Part shown: positions 5,001-6,777 of the stretch, one piece after another
Numbering within the stretch: position 1 is the first letter of the stretch
Layout of the letters: each line of letters starts with the position of its first letter
NCBI GenBank assembly: GCA_018065365.1
Contig: JAGHTH010000134.1
Span: 1 to 6,777, forward strand
Length of the DNA: 6,777 nt
Direction of reading: 5' to 3'
Origin: Candidatus Coliplasma caballi
GTDB taxonomy: Bacteria > Bacillota > Clostridia > Oscillospirales > CAG-382
Position numbers and translations under genes: made by a program
Notes under the pieces: generated by a model
The model's database searches: none
What the model saw: the letters and a program-made list of their open reading frames with translations, nothing else
Told to the model about the DNA's origin: nothing

Positions 5001-6777
5001 CGCAGAACAGCATTCCGTCCGAGAACAGTTTCCTTTGTCCCTCCGCGGAAAAAGGCAGTTCCAAATGCGTTTTTTCATTCCGTTCCGGCAGATAGCGCGT
5101 AAAGGAATCCGTTTCGGAATCGTACGCCCAGACCGACTCTCCGTCGGAATAAATCTCATCGCCGGGCATCGACGTCCGCGCGGTCAGCGCGCCGTTTTCG
5201 CGTCCGACTTCGTAAAGCGTGTCATCGGCAAGGCAGAACACCGTTCCGCCGGCGCAGGCAAATCCGTCGCAGCGGATCGGGAAAGAGGTTACGACCGGCG
5301 TCCCCGACGTGATCGAGGCGCGATCGAGTTTGTTGAACTGCCACTCGCCGAAGATCAGCAGTTCGTCGCCGTCAAACGCGTACCCCTGCACGCAGCCGGT
5401 GTCCAGAAAGCCGAGATACGAGCCGTCTTCGAGCGAATACGCGCGGATCCCCGCCAGAAGATCACCGTAAACGGCATACCAGCCGTGTTCTTCGTCCAGA
5501 ATCAGCCCGCAGCGCGAAAGTTCGTTCTCGCGGACGATCGCGCCGGTCTGCACGGTAAAGGTCAGTTCCGAGGAACGCTCTCCGTTTTTCAGCGTCAGCG
5601 TATGCGTTCCGTCGGTGTTCACGATCAGATCCCTGCCCGCCGAAGCACCGTCTGACAGAACTTCGCCGCCCGCGGAAACACGGATGCGCACCGGCTCGGT
5701 ATAGATTCCCCCGTCTTCCACCCCTACCGCAAAGGGCAGCGCGGGATCGTACGTAAAGTATTCCGTCGTCTTTTCGCCGTACGGATCGGTCAGCACGAAC
5801 GCGTGGCGTCCCGCCGCCGTAACGGGCGTCCCGTTTTGGTAAGGCAGACCGTCCAGCGTCGCGGTGCCGCCCGAATAGAAGAACGCCGGAGCGCCGTCCG
5901 CAAGCCGCTTCTCGTAAGACGCCGGGACGTAGCTTAACCGGAACTCGACCACGCGGCTTCCCGCCGCGTCCGAAACGACCAAACGGTGCATACCGTTCTG
6001 ATAGACCGTTTCGCCGTCTGCAAATTCCTCGCCGTCCAGCGTCGCGGTACCGCGGTTGAAACCGATCGTTACTTTGCCGATATAGGTCGAACGGTTGCGA
6101 ACGCCGGTGATCTGCGGCAGATTTACGTCGCGCAGCAGACGCATTCCGTCCACGGCACCCCAGCCGTCGGAGATCGCCCACTCGTCAAGCCCGTTGACCA
6201 GCGCTTCCATTTCGTCGCCGCCGAAACGGACGTTTTCATCCAGCGCGGAAAGCGCGAGCGCGGCAAGTCCCGAAAAGAACGCCGCGGAATAACTCGTACC
6301 GTTGTCGTGCAGATACACGCTCTTGCCGTCTTCCGTTCCGAGCAAAAGAATATTCTCGCCCGGCATCAGAATGTCCACCGACGCGGAACGCTGGGAAAAC
6401 GAGCTGCGGTTTCCTTCCGCGTCGCAGGAGCCGACCGAAATCACGCCGTCGTACGCGGCGGGATAGCAGGGCTCGGAACCGCGGTCGGTCTGCCCGCCGT
6501 TTCCGGCGGAAGCGACCAGAATGCAGCCCTTCGAACGCGCGTAACGGATCGCGTCGTCCTCGGCGGCGGAAAACGTATAGCCGCCGAACGAAAGGTTGAT
6601 GATATCCGCCCCGGCGTCCGCGGCAAAGCGCAGACCGCCGACCAGGTCGGAAGAATAGATGTTGACAGAGCCCGCCGCGATGCGAACGGGCAGAATTCTG
6701 ACGCCGTAAGCCACGCCCGCGGTCCCGACACCGTTGCCGGCGGTCGCCGCGATGATGCCCGTAACGGCGGTCCCGTG
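2071..6777 (-). CDS. Large multidomain surface subtilase (S8) with dockerin and cohesin-like domains, N-terminus missing
   Basis: 1568 residues are visible; the gene runs off the right edge, so the signal peptide and catalytic Asp are not seen. Numbering starts at the first visible residue. Subtilase domain, 1 to about 220: the catalytic His is residue 1 of HGTAVTGIIAA; the oxyanion Asn is Asn93 in ASAGN; the catalytic Ser is Ser162 in NGTSYSAAFFSG (codon 6292-6294). Next come Ig-like repeats with the TATLDG pattern (about 224-284 and 296-349), a looser third (353-410), then a long Gly/Asp/Tyr-rich beta-strand region (about 413-956) that looks like a beta-propeller, a fourth Ig-like copy (950-996), BIG2 (997-1074), a dockerin-linked module (1080-1150), dockerin (1149-1208), a cohesin-like domain (1224-1343), two cadherin-like beta-sandwiches (1348-1426, 1435-1517), an acidic Ser/Glu linker, a membrane segment (1535-1554) and a basic RRKRK tail. 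It is probably an exported, membrane-anchored protease facing outward. The substrate is unknown. Protease, dockerin and anchor calls are firm; propeller and cohesin calls rest on pattern alone. Confidence 0.93.
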   Translation of the reverse strand, partial: HGTAVTGIIAATAGNGVGTAGVAYGVRILPVRIAAGSVNIYSSDLVGGLRFAADAGADIINLSFGGYTFSAAEDDAIRYARSKGCILVASAGNGGQTDRGSEPCYPAAYDGVISVGSCDAEGNRSSFSQRSASVDILMPGENILLLGTEDGKSVYLHDNGTSYSAAFFSGLAALALSALDENVRFGGDEMEALVNGLDEWAISDGWGAVDGMRLLRDVNLPQITGVRNRSTYIGKVTIGFNRGTATLDGEEFADGETVYQNGMHRLVVSDAAGSRVVEFRLSYVPASYEKRLADGAPAFFYSGGTATLDGLPYQNGTPVTAAGRHAFVLTDPYGEKTTEYFTYDPALPFAVGVEDGGIYTEPVRIRVSAGGEVLSDGASAGRDLIVNTDGTHTLTLKNGERSSELTFTVQTGAIVRENELSRCGLILDEEHGWYAVYGDLLAGIRAYSLEDGSYLGFLDTGCVQGYAFDGDELLIFGEWQFNKLDRASITSGTPVVTSFPIRCDGFACAGGTVFCLADDTLYEVGRENGALTARTSMPGDEIYSDGESVWAYDSETDSFTRYLPERNEKTHLELPFSAEGQRKLFSDGMLFCGHHARNAETGRAIFSFEGYALKTDRGLLYTTEGVYEIATGICVGGYGNTVSGVTVGETYTCLCGYAGGIRLFPNGVPCYAKALYPLPVVPERTDSFAEYTRLFGEPTALCADGKSYLLAFEKERVLLLWNGEEYSVAELPFAPVGAALSGNSLCAWSSELVWSDGMTVPTEKAVRGCFYAGGELYVLTDRLSVLRGGTLSPTGMEADAACGKGDLLATLKNGRLTVTKAGRETRISVSGGKLMTDGEYLVCGRTVYRAGGTLTPVGVLPGEPLAMCGGYAMTASGLFSLVSQERKSETSLSSGTLAALGEQCGLLLCENGALTRSDYDRTEETVGYAWSDPVLLGCDENGLYDERTEIRYDRGICLLDGNLCPSGTPVEIPGKHTLTLLIPCGISYTRTFSVIPALESISFVNARYHLAVGETASLHIRYLPKETSAVPLLFSVEGDCIELQGDLIVAVAEGNAVIRAETPDGNHFAVCEVVVDGDLLRFENSSGYLVDRTENTLSGVPYGTNAATLFSHLLTVGNVTSSDETLKTGSVIRLIGEDGEELDALTVAVTGDLNGDGLISLGDLCLLQDALRQDELPSVLFALAADMNRSGSVNDRDARVLQDWILFAEGKETRKLPAVRKTDAASLFLPSALCEGDTVYLTVLLTNCADVSAVSGRVLYDRDAFEFLRSSSYGTELHGAAKKNWASFVLTGGIGEEKTPVVTLEFRVKDGTAGNEAAFCLQDIVVVGDGEYGVGKAELTVPIRNRVYGETSLSLTGATEPFNPGVHSYTVYLPYGTPGLLYELCYPEGCSVETENTLFIGSDELNAAFRFRYADGETETYTVKAFRSVEPPQSSDCSLSELTVEGFPFAFDPERLEYRIDVPYDVSSVELHWTASDAGAKVFCGETELRAGKENLITVTVIAEDGARRFYRLYVRSAAAPEESSEAESGENGSLLWRLILPLLAAIAAGGIWWSRRKRKDEQKNGTV
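2116..2175 (-). other. C-terminal transmembrane anchor of the subtilase
   Basis: A hydrophobic run LLWRLILPLLAAIAAGGIWW ends in SRRKRK, a positive stop-transfer tail, after an acidic Ser/Glu linker. No LPxTG sortase motif precedes it, so the anchor is most likely the membrane itself with the tail in the cytoplasm. Confidence 0.85.
2227..2736 (-). other. Two cadherin-like beta-sandwich domains of the subtilase
   Basis: The second copy (about 2227-2475) is typical of the Cadherin-like_b family: SLSELTVEGFPFAFDPERLEY, then VPYDVSSVELHWTASDAGAKV and a final TVIAEDGARRFYRLYV. The first copy (about 2500-2736) shares the SLSLTGATEPFNPGVHSYTVYLPYGT start and the ETYTVKAF end but is more divergent. 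Such modules are common in clostridial surface proteins close to the cell-proximal end, as here. Confidence 0.75.
2749..3108 (-). other. Cohesin-like beta-sandwich domain of the subtilase
   Basis: About 120 residues directly after the dockerin show the cohesin pattern: EGDTVYLTVLLTN early, then SAVSGRVLYDRDAFEFL, a middle WASFVLTGG strand, VVTLEFRVKDGTAG, and a final DIVVVGDGEYGVG with a closing strand. Cohesins bind dockerins, so this protein could bind partners or copies of itself. Assignment is from strand pattern only; a related carbohydrate-binding or other Ig-type fold is the alternative. Confidence 0.6.
3154..3333 (-). other. Type I dockerin domain of the subtilase
   Basis: Two EF-hand-like calcium loops of the form DxNx(D/S)GxxxxxD are visible. 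The first is DLNGDGLISLGD, with ligands at visible residues 1152, 1154, 1156 and 1163. The second is DMNRSGSVNDRD, with ligands at 1186, 1188, 1190 and 1197. Both are followed by a helix beginning in a LLQDAL or VLQDWIL pattern. Dockerins bind cohesin domains on other proteins. The segment just before it (about 3328-3540) resembles the small beta module that often precedes dockerins in Clostridia. Confidence 0.88.
5731..6108 (-). repeat. Tandem Ig-like module repeat within the subtilase gene
   Basis: Two modules of about 61 residues share GTATLDG, an NG turn, a G(M/R)H strand and a V(S/L)D-x-x-G hairpin before a final strand. The similarity persists in DNA: GTCCAGCGTCGCGGT on the plus strand occurs at 5851-5865 and 6034-6048, exactly 183 bases (61 codons) apart. 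Looser copies occur at about 5548-5721 and 3790-3930. The pattern resembles bacterial Ig-like stalk modules of Bacillota surface proteins. They probably space the protease from the rest of the chain. Confidence 0.7.

Noticed and set aside
1..6777. tRNA or rRNA genes, CRISPR arrays, insertion sequences
   Set aside because: I saw no regularly spaced repeats, no transposase sequence, and no tRNA-like cloverleaf pattern; nearly all bases are explained by the four genes.

Overview
The window is 6777 bases of a GC-rich bacterial chromosome (roughly 58% GC by eye in the long genes). All four recognisable genes lie on the minus strand, so transcription runs from the right edge (6777) to the left (1). 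Dockerin, cohesin-like, BIG2 and cadherin-like modules on a membrane-anchored surface protein, together with an FchA-type cyclohydrolase beside FolD, suggest an anaerobic Bacillota of the Clostridia, perhaps an uncultured gut lineage. This placement is inference from gene content; no rRNA or other phylogenetic marker is present.

Layout in order of transcription. (1) 6777-2071: the 3' part (1568 residues visible) of a very large surface subtilase (peptidase family S8). The window edge falls exactly on the catalytic His codon, so the signal peptide and catalytic Asp lie outside. After the protease domain come Ig-like repeats, a predicted beta-propeller, another Ig-like copy, a BIG2 domain, a dockerin with two calcium loops, a cohesin-like domain, two cadherin-like domains and a C-terminal membrane anchor. 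(2) 2084-1482: fchA, an FTCD_C-family cyclohydrolase, overlapping the protease gene by 14 bases. (3) 1485-646: a FolD homologue, overlapping fchA by ATGA. (4) 592-128: an AT-richer GNAT acetyltransferase. A hairpin at 90-111 with T-rich flanks on both strands closes the unit, and an unexplained perfect palindrome lies at 17-39.

The most interesting reading concerns the folate pair. This FolD keeps the Tyr of the YxxxK motif and the DVD aspartate, but has Leu where the cyclohydrolase Lys belongs and Phe where the partner Gln belongs. It probably acts only as a methylene-THF dehydrogenase, with the co-translated FchA supplying the cyclohydrolase step. The two genes would then make a split version of the usual bifunctional enzyme, interconverting 5,10-methylene-THF and 10-formyl-THF. 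Why they are coupled to a surface protease is not evident; simple operon packing is possible. The protease is itself notable for carrying a dockerin and a cohesin-like domain in one membrane-anchored chain.
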